Shown piece by piece: positions 42,440 through 50,962 of a DNA stretch of 64,000 nucleotides (positions within the stretch are counted from its first letter, which is position 1; each line of letters begins with the position of its first letter). The notes below the pieces were generated by a model, which was not told where the DNA came from, ran no database searches, and worked only from the letters and a program-made list of their open reading frames with translations. Both the position numbers and the translations under genes were made by a program. The DNA is from SIG480 sp045539475 (lineage in GTDB: Bacteria; Bacillota; Clostridia; Oscillospirales; JAAYXM01), in contig JAZQFJ010000097.1 of the NCBI GenBank assembly GCA_045539475.1, positions 6,255-70,254 of the forward strand. Direction: 5' to 3'.

Positions 42440-43498
42440 GTGGCACAGCCGAAGGTAAGTATTATTATTCCGGTGTATAATGCAGAGAAATATCTTGAAA
42501 GATGCGTGGAGTCCGTAAGGCATCAATCTCTTGAGGATATTGAGATAATCCTTGTGGATGATTCCTCAAATGATGCATCACCGCAAATGTGCGATAAGAT
42601 GGCTGAAGAAGATGCGCGCATAAAGGTTATTCATAAGGAAAACGAAGGTGCAGGCAAGGCACGTAATGTCGGACTGCAGTTTGCCTCGGGGAAATATATC
42701 GGTTTTGTTGATTCCGACGATTTTGTTGAGCGCGATATGTTCAAAGTTCTCCATGAACGGGCGGAAACCTATAATTCAGATCTTGTGATGTCCGGGGTTT
42801 TATTTGTGGACGGGAATATGTTCAGTGAAGCCGGTGGATGTGTCCGAAAAACATATTTTACCGAAGATACTCATTTTGAGACTGCAGAAGAGATTAAAAA
42901 ACTGCGTTTCGGAATTATAGGAGCATTGCCCGGGGATGCTGATGACAGCAAATACGGAATGAGCATCTGGAAGAACCTGTTTAAAACAGAAATAATAAAG
43001 AAAAACAACATCTTTTTCCGGTCCGAGCGAGAGATCCTTTCAGAAGATGCGCTGTTTATGGTAGATTATATATCATGCATAACAAGAGCAACAGGAATTT
43101 CTGATGCGTTCTATAATTATTGCAGAAACGGCGAGTCTATTTCAAAGGGATATAAAAAGGACAGATTTGAAAAGAGTCTTGTTTTTGTAAAAGAGATAAA
43201 AAAAAGATTCGATAATGGAGCAACTCCCGAAGAATACCGCATCTACATTTATAGATTCTGGCAGGCAATGTGCAGGGTGCTGTGTTCTCAGGAGATAATG
43301 AACGCTGAGAATGAACATATAAAATATACCGATCTCCGGCGAAGACTTAAGGACGTTTGCACCCACAGCCTTACCGTCAGTGCTCTGAAGGCGTACCCCA
43401 TAGGTAAATTGCCGCTTGGGCAAAGAGTGTTTGCATACGGAGTGAAGTACAGACTGTATTTTCTGTTAAAAATACTTGTCCGATTAAGAAGCAGATAG
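42440..43498 (+). CDS. Glycosyltransferase family 2
   Basis: The 352-residue GT-A enzyme has KVSIIIPVYNAEKYLERCVE, ILVDDSSNDAS, GAGKARNVGLQFASGKYIGF and VDSDDFVE; the D-S-D is the metal/UDP-sugar site. The C-terminal ~150 residues are typical of capsule glycosyltransferases and probably define the acceptor. The start is GTG 42440, with GTGAGG upstream. It is followed by two more GT2 genes with the same N-terminal layout, which may have arisen by duplication. Confidence 0.9.
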   Translation: MAQPKVSIIIPVYNAEKYLERCVESVRHQSLEDIEIILVDDSSNDASPQMCDKMAEEDARIKVIHKENEGAGKARNVGLQFASGKYIGFVDSDDFVERDMFKVLHERAETYNSDLVMSGVLFVDGNMFSEAGGCVRKTYFTEDTHFETAEEIKKLRFGIIGALPGDADDSKYGMSIWKNLFKTEIIKKNNIFFRSEREILSEDALFMVDYISCITRATGISDAFYNYCRNGESISKGYKKDRFEKSLVFVKEIKKRFDNGATPEEYRIYIYRFWQAMCRVLCSQEIMNAENEHIKYTDLRRRLKDVCTHSLTVSALKAYPIGKLPLGQRVFAYGVKYRLYFLLKILVRLRSR

Positions 43499-43508
43499 GG
43501 GATAAAAT

Positions 43509-44528
43509 ATGTTTTTTTCCGTGATAGTGCCTGTTTATAATGTTGAGAAATATTTGCCTGATTGCATTGAGAGCGTTCTGGGGCAGAGCTTTTCCGATTT
43601 TGAACTCATTCTCGTTGATGATGGTTCAACGGATTCATGTTCCGGGATTTGCGATGATTACAAGAAAAAGAATCACCGAATAAAGGTTATTCATAAAGAA
43701 AACGCAGGTCTTGCTGCTGCCAGAAGATCCGGAATAAAAATTGCCGAGGGTGATTACGTATTCAATCTGGATTCGGATGACCTTATCGAAAGTGATACTC
43801 TTGAATGTGCACATAGGATGATAAAAGAAACAGATTGCGAAATTGTGGCTTTTGCGTACAAATGGGTTAAAAACGGAAAAACAGTAAACATTACAGACGA
43901 CGGACTGGACGAAGGTTTTTACATAAAAGACGATATCGAAAAACATATTTATCCAAGGCTTCTGATGGATAAAAATATGAAGCATATTTCATATTATTTG
44001 TCGGGCAAGGCAATAAAGCGGGAGCTGCTCGCCCCTCACCAGCTTAATATGAATGAGAAAATTTCGCTGGGAGAAGACCTGTGCTGCGTTGTTCCGTGTT
44101 ATCTTGATGCAAAAAGTGTGTATATAAGCAAAAAAACGGCGTATTTGTACACCGTGAGAGAAAACTCAATGTCAAAGGGGTTCAATGCAAAGCAAATCAA
44201 TCTTGTTGAGAACATTATAAATGAAATATACAAAATAAATACAGAAAAAGTGGTTGATTTTGAAGAGCAGATGTGCCGTTATTCGTGCTTTATGTGTTTT
44301 GCGATACTTGCAGCGGCTGCCGAAGGGAGCCATTTTGAAAGTATAAACGAAATTCGCTCATATATCATGCGTTCTTTGCACAACGAAAAAATTAAAAATG
44401 CGGAATTTGAAAAAATATCGTTCAAAAGCCGGATAACCATATCCCTTATGAAATGGAATCGCTACAACTTAGCGTTTTTCTTCCTTAATATGTGCAAAGT
44501 CATAAAAACTGTTTTGAGGAAAGGATGA
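43509..44528 (+). CDS. Glycosyltransferase family 2
   Basis: The 339-residue protein begins FFSVIVPVYNVEKYLPDCIE and has ILVDDGSTDSCSGICDDY, AGLAAARRSGIKIAEGDYVF and NLDSDDLIES. It is a second GT-A enzyme of the operon, and the D-x-D site is intact. It differs from its neighbours in the C-terminal half, consistent with a different acceptor. The stop codon overlaps the start of the third GT2 gene. Confidence 0.9.
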   Translation: MFFSVIVPVYNVEKYLPDCIESVLGQSFSDFELILVDDGSTDSCSGICDDYKKKNHRIKVIHKENAGLAAARRSGIKIAEGDYVFNLDSDDLIESDTLECAHRMIKETDCEIVAFAYKWVKNGKTVNITDDGLDEGFYIKDDIEKHIYPRLLMDKNMKHISYYLSGKAIKRELLAPHQLNMNEKISLGEDLCCVVPCYLDAKSVYISKKTAYLYTVRENSMSKGFNAKQINLVENIINEIYKINTEKVVDFEEQMCRYSCFMCFAILAAAAEGSHFESINEIRSYIMRSLHNEKIKNAEFEKISFKSRITISLMKWNRYNLAFFFLNMCKVIKTVLRKG

Positions 44529-45616
44529 AGAAGCACATGAAGCCGGATGTATCAATAATTATGAGTGTGTATAACGGTGAAACATACCTTAAGGAAGCGA
44601 TAGAAAGTGTAAGGAATCAGAGCTTCCGGAATTGGGAGCTTATTGTCATCAACGATTGCTCAACCGATTCTACCGCTGAAATTCTCGCCGATTTTGCGTC
44701 AAAAGATGAACGTATAAAGGTTCATACAAACGAGATTAATCTGAAGCTGCCTGCCTCCCTTAATAAGGCCATTTCCCTGTGCGTAGGCAAGTACATAGCA
44801 AGAATGGATGCAGATGATATCTGTCTTCCGGAAAGATTTGAAAGGCAGTATAAATTCATGGAGGAGAATCCGGATGTGGCATTATCCTCCTGCAGATTTA
44901 TGACGGTTAAAAACGGTGTGTATGCATCAGGCGGTGCGGGCGGCAGATGCGATTTTGAGGCACTGCGCGCAATGCTTCTTGTTGTTAATCCAATATTACA
45001 CCCCGGCGTTATTGCAAAGGCTGAGGTTATGAAAAAATTCAATTACGACATTACCCTTACCTGTACAGAAGACCTTGAGCTATGGACGAGGATGGCAATG
45101 GAAAATCAAAAAATGCAGATTCTTCCAGAGTGTCTTCTTATATATCGTCTCCACGACAAGCAGATCACAAGCACAACGCGAGAAAGACAGCGCACAGAAG
45201 TGCTCAGAATACAGCGAAAATACTATGGAACGCTTCTTCGGGAAATGAATGAGGAAATGCAGACGTTTTATATAAGCGGCATTTACTTCAAAGAACAAGC
45301 GGACATACACAAATTTATTAAATATGCAAAATGGCTTAAGGGCATGGCAGGTAAAAACTTTGATAAGCGCGCAGTGAATTATGCACTTTTTGAGATTCTG
45401 GCAGAATACAAAAGATGCGGCGCGGCAAAGATGGATGTTTATAAGGCAATGCTTATCTTTAACCCTTTCTTTTTGGTAAAAGAAGTTATCAGGCGAAAGA
45501 AAACAGCCCGCGGAGACATTGAAAAATGCAAGCAGGTTGCAAAAAATATAGGACTTAAACAAATATCAGGAACAAAAGAATTTCCAATTTTTGAAAAACA
45601 AGCGGCAGGAGTTTGA
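44525..45616 (+). CDS. Glycosyltransferase family 2
   Basis: The 363-residue protein has DVSIIMSVYNGETYLKEAIE, LIVINDCSTDSTAEILADFA, AISLCVGKYIARMDADDICL and LPERFERQYKFM. The last is typical of GT2 enzymes of the WcaA/SunS-like group. TCTEDLELWTRMA carries the E-D-x-E-L-W motif that normally provides the catalytic base. The start is taken as ATG 44525 (ATGA overlap, GAGGAAAGG upstream) rather than ATG 44492 inside the previous gene. Confidence 0.9.
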   Translation: MKKHMKPDVSIIMSVYNGETYLKEAIESVRNQSFRNWELIVINDCSTDSTAEILADFASKDERIKVHTNEINLKLPASLNKAISLCVGKYIARMDADDICLPERFERQYKFMEENPDVALSSCRFMTVKNGVYASGGAGGRCDFEALRAMLLVVNPILHPGVIAKAEVMKKFNYDITLTCTEDLELWTRMAMENQKMQILPECLLIYRLHDKQITSTTRERQRTEVLRIQRKYYGTLLREMNEEMQTFYISGIYFKEQADIHKFIKYAKWLKGMAGKNFDKRAVNYALFEILAEYKRCGAAKMDVYKAMLIFNPFFLVKEVIRRKKTARGDIEKCKQVAKNIGLKQISGTKEFPIFEKQAAGV

Positions 45617-45619
45617 AAA

Positions 45620-46984
45620 ATGCACGTTTTAGAATATCCATATGCGATTATAACTATTCTTGCGATAGTTTTTCTCGTGATGTGCCTTATAGGACTGTAC
45701 TTCACTGTAAAATCCGTAAAAACGGCAAAAGAAACGCCGGAAAAGAGTTTTTGCGGCATGGGTAAAATAGAAAATGATTTTGAACGGATGGGAAATGCAC
45801 GCCAAAACCGCTGTGTTGTATATATCTCAATATCGCTTGACAACATGAAGCGTTTGTATCCGGAATCGAGAGCCGGCAGGATGCATGAACAGCTCAGGAA
45901 ACTTTTGCTTGAGTTTTTTTGCATTGCTGCAGGCGGAGAAATTTCGATTTACGGAAAAGATAATTTTATTGTGTTGAGCAGATTGGAAGCAGAGAAAACG
46001 GAAAAATATATTGACAAATGCTTTGGAGAGATTAATGCACTTTTCGTAAAGCACAGTGCGGTAAATGTTGTCCGTGCGAATTTCGGTTATTATTGCACAA
46101 GTGCAACAGATGTGCCGTTTAAAACCGCGCTTGGAAGAGCTAAGCAAGCGTGCAGTATGGCTGAGGACAAAGGCGTTTTGTATTGCAGATGGGACAATCT
46201 CAACGGAAAAGAATTTGAAAGAAAAATAAAAATAGAAAACAGCATACACAACGAAATTGACAACAACAGATTTTTCCTTGAGTATCAGCCGATTATGGAT
46301 GCCGGAACACAAAAAATCATAGGTGCTGAGGTTTTGTCGCGTCTTAATTCTCCGACAGAGGGAGTTCTCACACCGAACTTTTTCCTTTCGGCGGTAAACA
46401 ATGTGGGGCTAAATGAAAAATTTGATTACTACATATTTGAAAAAAACTGCAAGTGGATTTCAAGCGATAAAGAAACACGTATGAAATATGTATATACAAT
46501 CAATTTTTCACGAAGCACTCTTTGTGATGCAAATCTGGCAGACAATATAATAAGAATTGTAGAAGAGTACGGTATTAATTATTCGTGCATAGCAGTTGAA
46601 ATTCTTGAGGATAAAAGCCTTAATGGTGAAGAAAAAGGAGTAATGGTTAAAAACCTATCCCGTTTGAAAGAAAAAGGCGTTCTTATTCTTTTGGACGATT
46701 TTGGTAAGGGCTATACCGGTTTTGGGGATTTGTCAGACTTTGATATAAGCATTGTGAAAATTGATAAGGCAATTACGCAGAATGCAGTGAATCCAACGGG
46801 AGCTCTGATTCTTAAGAACATTATCAGGACAGCACATGATTTGGGGTATAAGGCGTTGTGTGAAGGTATAGAGACCGAGGAACACAGAGAAATGGCAATA
46901 GAGGCAGGCTGTGATATGCTTCAGGGATATTATTTTTACCGCCCGATGCCGGTTGCAAAATTTGAAACTCTATTTAAAAAATAG
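45620..46984 (+). CDS. Membrane protein with degenerate GGDEF and EAL (EVL) domains
   Basis: The 454-residue protein has one N-terminal helix (AIITILAIVFLVMCLIGLYF). A degenerate GGDEF domain follows; its signature reads YGKDNF at about residue 110. The EAL domain starts near residue 200. The first EAL motif is EVLSRL (~235). The other catalytic positions look present: INFSRS (Asn), VEILED (Glu), LLDDFGKGYTG (Asp-Asp), VKIDKA (Lys), CEGIETEE (Glu) and LQGYYFYRPMP (Gln). It should therefore be able to hydrolyse c-di-GMP, perhaps with the GGDEF part sensing GTP. It sits between glycosyltransferase genes and is a likely off-switch for the operon's signal. Confidence 0.85.
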   Translation: MHVLEYPYAIITILAIVFLVMCLIGLYFTVKSVKTAKETPEKSFCGMGKIENDFERMGNARQNRCVVYISISLDNMKRLYPESRAGRMHEQLRKLLLEFFCIAAGGEISIYGKDNFIVLSRLEAEKTEKYIDKCFGEINALFVKHSAVNVVRANFGYYCTSATDVPFKTALGRAKQACSMAEDKGVLYCRWDNLNGKEFERKIKIENSIHNEIDNNRFFLEYQPIMDAGTQKIIGAEVLSRLNSPTEGVLTPNFFLSAVNNVGLNEKFDYYIFEKNCKWISSDKETRMKYVYTINFSRSTLCDANLADNIIRIVEEYGINYSCIAVEILEDKSLNGEEKGVMVKNLSRLKEKGVLILLDDFGKGYTGFGDLSDFDISIVKIDKAITQNAVNPTGALILKNIIRTAHDLGYKALCEGIETEEHREMAIEAGCDMLQGYYFYRPMPVAKFETLFKK

Positions 46985-46996
46985 CAAGGTGATTTT

Positions 46997-47920
46997 ATGT
47001 TATCCGTAATCGTTCCTGCATACAACGAAGAAAAATGCATTAAGCGCGCATATTCTGCAATACATTCCGTGCTTACGGAGAATAATATTGACAGTGAGTT
47101 TATTTTTGTTGATGACGGCTCATCCGACCATACGTATGAAGAGATATGCGAGCTTTCTTCGAAAGAAGAAAATATATCCGGAATTCGGTTTTCAAGAAAT
47201 TTTGGCAAGGAATCGGCAATATCGGCGGGACTTGCCGCTGTGAGCGGAAGCTGTGCCGTTGTAATCGACTGCGACCTTCAGCATCCACCAGAGAAAATAG
47301 TCGAAATGTACCGTTTGTGGGAAAAAGGCTATGAGATTGTTGAAGGAATAAAAAGAGAGCGTGGGCAGGAAAAAAAGACGTATAGAGTAGGGGCAAAAAT
47401 CTTCTATTCTGTTATCAGCCGTATGGCAGGTTTTGATATGGCAAACTCATCGGACTTTAAGCTTCTGGACAGAAAAGTGGTGGATGTTCTGAACCGTATG
47501 CCCGAAAAAGGATTTTTCAGAGCGATATCTTATTGGGTGGGATATAACAAAACAACGGTTGAATATGATGTGGCTGAGCGCGTAGATGGTCAGTCAAAGT
47601 GGACAAGCCGGGGGCTTATAAAATATGCGCTTTCAAATATTTCGTCATATTCTACCGCACCGATGCAGACCGTAACGGTTTTGGGGGTTGTAATGCTTAT
47701 AATCTCGGTCATCTTCGGTATATGGGCGCTTATTGATAAGATAATCGGCAGAGCGCTTGAAGGTATGACAACGGTTATAATTATCACAATTTTCATAGGA
47801 AGCATAATTATGATAAGCCTTGGTATCATAGGTTATTACATCGCGCGTATTTATGAGGAAATCAAAGGCAGACCGAAGTATATAATATCTTCTTCGGTGA
47901 AGAGTGTGAGGGGAAAATAA
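46997..47920 (+). CDS. GtrB/DPM1-like polyprenyl-phosphate glycosyltransferase
   Basis: The 307-residue protein has a GT2 domain (LSVIVPAYNEEKCIKRAYSA, FIFVDDGSSDHTYEEI, FSRNFGKESAISAGLAAVSG, VIDCDLQHPPE) and MANSSDFKLLDRKVVDVL. Two C-terminal membrane helices follow. This is the GtrB/ArnC/YkoT form that makes polyprenyl-phosphate-glucose (or another sugar) at the inner membrane face. Together with gtrA and the GtrII-like protein it forms a three-part side-chain glycosylation unit spread over 20 kb of one operon. Confidence 0.88.
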   Translation: MLSVIVPAYNEEKCIKRAYSAIHSVLTENNIDSEFIFVDDGSSDHTYEEICELSSKEENISGIRFSRNFGKESAISAGLAAVSGSCAVVIDCDLQHPPEKIVEMYRLWEKGYEIVEGIKRERGQEKKTYRVGAKIFYSVISRMAGFDMANSSDFKLLDRKVVDVLNRMPEKGFFRAISYWVGYNKTTVEYDVAERVDGQSKWTSRGLIKYALSNISSYSTAPMQTVTVLGVVMLIISVIFGIWALIDKIIGRALEGMTTVIIITIFIGSIIMISLGIIGYYIARIYEEIKGRPKYIISSSVKSVRGK

Positions 47921-47976
47921 AAAGGTTTCTGTAACATTTTTTATATAATAAATTGTACAAGGAGGTAGTGCAGAAA

Positions 47977-48903
47977 ATGGACAAACTGATAGTAAATATG
48001 CTTCTGTTCGCGCTTTTTGCGCAATCTGCAATTGTTGTAGCGTTACTTCTTCGTGGCAGACGGATTAAAAAGGAAAATGAAGCAGATGCCGAAGAGCAAA
48101 GCACCTATTTGCGCATCAGGGAAGAGGAAAGGAAAATAGCGGAAAACATTTCGGAGGGCATCAAAAACAGTGAGTTTAAGATGTATCTGCAGTTTATTGT
48201 TGACGGCAAAACGAAAAAAATTGTTTCTGCTGAAGCGCTTTCAAGGTGGGATAATCCCAAGCAGGGAATTATAATGCCCGTAAAGTATATAGGAGATATG
48301 GAAACAACGGGGCTTATCAGCAAGCATGACTTTTATATGTTTGAGCTTGCTTGCCGTCAGCTTGAAAAATGGAACGGCACGGAGTTTAAAGATATTTCTG
48401 TTTCCTGCAATTTCACAAGAATAACCCTTTCCGAAGGAAATCTTGTGGAAACCTTAAAAAAGATTTCAGAGAAATACAATTTTGATAAATCAAAGCTTAT
48501 AATAGAGATAACAGAGGATGCCATTGAAAAAGATAGGGAGGCTGCAAAGAAAAATGTTCTTCTTTGCAAAGAACTTGGTTTCAGAATCCATCTTGACGAT
48601 CTGGGAAGCGGCTATACGTCTTTAGCAAATCTCTGTGATTATCCGATTGATGTTGTTAAAATTGACCGTGATATTCTCCTCAAAACGGATACCCAGAAGG
48701 GAAAAGCCCTGCTGTCAGGAATTGTTGCACTTGTGCACAGACTCGGCATTTCGGTTATATGTGAGGGAGTGGAAACCGAGGAACAGCACACGCTTGTGTC
48801 GGATTCCGGATGTGATTATATTCAGGGATGGTATTACTCAAAGGCGATGCCTTTGGAAGAATGTGAGTCATTTATAAAAAAACACGATCTGAAGTTTTTG
48901 TAG
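47977..48903 (+). CDS. EAL-domain c-di-GMP phosphodiesterase
   Basis: The 308-residue protein has one N-terminal membrane helix (LIVNMLLFALFAQSAIVVAL), a short charged linker and an EAL domain. Motifs are VSAEALSRWDNP (EAL at ~85), SCNFTRITLS, IEITEDAIE, RIHLDDLGSGYTSLA, VVKIDRDI, VICEGVETEEQ and IQGWYYSKAMP. All catalytic residues of active phosphodiesterases seem in place. It is the last gene of the exopolysaccharide operon, so the operon is bracketed by a cyclase at the start and a phosphodiesterase at the end. ATG 47977 lies ten bases after AAGGAGGT (47959-47966). Confidence 0.9.
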   Translation: MDKLIVNMLLFALFAQSAIVVALLLRGRRIKKENEADAEEQSTYLRIREEERKIAENISEGIKNSEFKMYLQFIVDGKTKKIVSAEALSRWDNPKQGIIMPVKYIGDMETTGLISKHDFYMFELACRQLEKWNGTEFKDISVSCNFTRITLSEGNLVETLKKISEKYNFDKSKLIIEITEDAIEKDREAAKKNVLLCKELGFRIHLDDLGSGYTSLANLCDYPIDVVKIDRDILLKTDTQKGKALLSGIVALVHRLGISVICEGVETEEQHTLVSDSGCDYIQGWYYSKAMPLEECESFIKKHDLKFL

Positions 48904-48942
48904 AGATTGCGGCAGTGTTCGGATTCTGAATAAAACTGTTAA

Positions 48943-48984
48943 AAAAATCGGGCAGAACGATGATTTTCGTTCTGCCCGATTTTT
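48943..48984 (+). terminator. Terminator of the exopolysaccharide operon
   Basis: An 18-base-pair stem (48943-48960 with 48967-48984, six-base loop) starts in A5 and ends in T5. It is the first strong terminator after the promoter at 25449. Confidence 0.95.
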
Positions 48985-49040
48985 GCGATGATTCAGCTTT
49001 TTAGATTTTCAAAAATTCGTAAATAAGTGTGATTTGAGTG

Positions 49041-49069
49041 TTGCAATGCCGATGATTTAGTTGTATAAT
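49041..49069 (+). promoter_or_regulatory. Promoter for the amidohydrolase/metY-like operon
   Basis: TTGCAA (49041-49046), 17 bases, TATAAT (49064-49069), 45 bases before ATG 49114. Confidence 0.8.
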
Positions 49070-49113
49070 TATTGTAATTGAATACTTTTCTTATTTGAAA
49101 GGATGATGAGAAA

Positions 49114-50040
49114 ATGAAGTTTGACGTTCATTGCCATGCTTTTCCGAGTCATGGTTTTATCCCGAATGGCGGAAAGCTCGGAGACCCATATTTTCTGTCA
49201 GTAGAGCAGCATCTTAAGATGTTTGAAGACCACGGTATTACAGCAGGGCTCTTGCTTCCGCTTATTCATTATGAAATAGTTCCGTATGTTCAGAAGGTGA
49301 AGGAAATAAAAGAGACGGTTGAGAAATATCCGGATAAGTTCCTTTATTTTATGAATCTTGACCCGCGTATGTTTTTCAATAACCCAAAGGCTGATTTTTC
49401 GCGCGTTATTGAATACCATCTTGAGCGCGGCGCACGCGGCGTCGGCGAGATGTGCGTGAACCTCCCGTGGGAGCATCCGCTTATGGACAATATGCTCTTT
49501 TACGTAAACAAGTATAAGCTCCCGCTCACCATTCATATTTCTCCCATTCCGTACGGTACTTACGGAATTTATGACGACTATAACCTCTCCGGACTTGAGT
49601 GGGCGCTCAACAAATATCCGGATATCAAGTTCTTCGGGCACTCGGCAGAGTTCTGGAGCCGTATTTCGGGAGATGACCAGTACCGCGGTTATCCCAAGGG
49701 TCCTGTTGAGCCGAACGGTCCGGTTGTTCGCCTTCTTGAGACATATCCCCACCTTTACGGCGATGTTTCCGCAGGAAGCGGTCTTAATGCTATGACCCGC
49801 GATATTGAGTTCACAAAGGGCTTTATGGAAAAGTTCCAGGATCAGCTTATGTTTGGTCTTGACCTTTGCAGACTTATCCCCGAAACACAAGTAACTCTCT
49901 CGGAGTTTTTGGATAATCTTCTTGCAGACGGCTCGATTTCGCAGACGGTTTACGATAAGATATGCTGGGACAACGCGGCAAAGAACCTCGGCTTTAAGAC
50001 TGTTGCCGAGCAGAAGAAGCAGGGAGGTATCACGTTATGA
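49114..50040 (+). CDS. Amidohydrolase_2-family metal-dependent hydrolase
   Basis: The 308-residue TIM-barrel protein begins MKFDVHCHAFPSHGF, the HxH metal motif. VIEYHLERGARGVGEMCVNL, LPLTIHISPIPYGTYG, PDIKFFGHSAEFW and LYGDVSAGSGLNAM follow. This is the PF04909 family, which includes decarboxylases and lactone hydrolases of the ACMSD/LigI type. LMFGLDLCRL holds the late metal-binding Asp region. The substrate is unknown. It is a close paralogue of the next gene, and both are followed by a PLP enzyme of methionine/cysteine metabolism. AAAGGATGATGAGAAA gives its ribosome-binding site. Confidence 0.82.
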   Translation: MKFDVHCHAFPSHGFIPNGGKLGDPYFLSVEQHLKMFEDHGITAGLLLPLIHYEIVPYVQKVKEIKETVEKYPDKFLYFMNLDPRMFFNNPKADFSRVIEYHLERGARGVGEMCVNLPWEHPLMDNMLFYVNKYKLPLTIHISPIPYGTYGIYDDYNLSGLEWALNKYPDIKFFGHSAEFWSRISGDDQYRGYPKGPVEPNGPVVRLLETYPHLYGDVSAGSGLNAMTRDIEFTKGFMEKFQDQLMFGLDLCRLIPETQVTLSEFLDNLLADGSISQTVYDKICWDNAAKNLGFKTVAEQKKQGGITL

Positions 50041-50948
50041 AAATGAAAAAGCTTGATATACATTGCCATGTATATAAGGAAAAGGGCTTCCCGAGACCTG
50101 ACGGCTCGTTTTATCCATTGCCGGAGGATATGTTCAAAATCTTTGAAAAAAAGAACGTTGCACGCGGTCTAATCCTTCCAGAAGTGCATTATGAGGCAAG
50201 TATGACCGGTGAGGTTCAGAACGTTGAAGAGGTTGCGGAAATCTGCGCAAAATATCCCGATAAGTTCTGCTTCTTTATGAACCTCTGCCCGCACAGCTTT
50301 TATAAAAGACCGGATGCCGACTACTCCGCGCTTATTGAATACTATCTTGCGATGGGCGCACGCGGTGTCGGTGAAATGTGCGAGAATATGACGTTCTATG
50401 ACCCGCTTATGGATAATATGCTTATGTATGTAAACAAATATAAGCTTCCGTTTATCTTCCATATGACTCATAAGGAGTTTGGCGATTACGGAATCCGCGA
50501 TGATGAGAATTTAAGCGGACTTGAAAATGCTCTCATCAAGTGGAAGGACATCACCTTCCTCGGCCATTCAGGTGATTTCTGGGTTGAGATTTCCGGAGAC
50601 GATATGCATACCGGATATCCCAAAGGTCAGCCGGTTGTTCCGGGCGGACGTGTGGTTGAGCTTATGAGAAAATACCCAAATCTCCATGGCGACCTTTCTG
50701 CCGGCAGCGGATTTATTGCAATTTCGCGTGACCGCAAATTTGGAATAGAGTTCCTTAACGAGTTTCAAGACAGACTTTATTTCGGTCAGGATATCTGCAC
50801 ACCGGATGGTGATATGAAGCATTCGGAGTATCTCGACGAGCTTTTGGAGAGCGGAGATATAAGCCAGGAGGTCTATAACAAGATTTGCTGGAAGAATGCA
50901 GTAAAGCTTTTGAAGCTTGATCTGACAGAAAAAGATTTTATGATTTAA
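50037..50948 (+). CDS. Amidohydrolase_2-family protein, paralogue of the preceding gene
   Basis: The 303-residue protein has the same sequence of motifs as its neighbour: KLDIHCHVYKEKGFPR, LIEYYLAMGARGVGEMCENM, YVNKYKLPFIFHMTHKEFGD, ITFLGHSGDFWVEISGDDMH, LHGDLSAGSGFIAISRD and DRLYFGQDICTP. The two differ enough to have different substrates or to form a heteromeric enzyme. ATG 50037 overlaps the previous stop, with GGGAGGT eight bases upstream, so they are translationally coupled. A function in a shared catabolic step is inferred. Confidence 0.82.
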   Translation: MKMKKLDIHCHVYKEKGFPRPDGSFYPLPEDMFKIFEKKNVARGLILPEVHYEASMTGEVQNVEEVAEICAKYPDKFCFFMNLCPHSFYKRPDADYSALIEYYLAMGARGVGEMCENMTFYDPLMDNMLMYVNKYKLPFIFHMTHKEFGDYGIRDDENLSGLENALIKWKDITFLGHSGDFWVEISGDDMHTGYPKGQPVVPGGRVVELMRKYPNLHGDLSAGSGFIAISRDRKFGIEFLNEFQDRLYFGQDICTPDGDMKHSEYLDELLESGDISQEVYNKICWKNAVKLLKLDLTEKDFMI

Positions 50949-50962
50949 GGAGACAGAGACAA

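Noticed and set aside
47921..47976. Internal promoter before the last EAL gene
   Set aside because: A TATAAT-like box is present but no -35 element at suitable distance.
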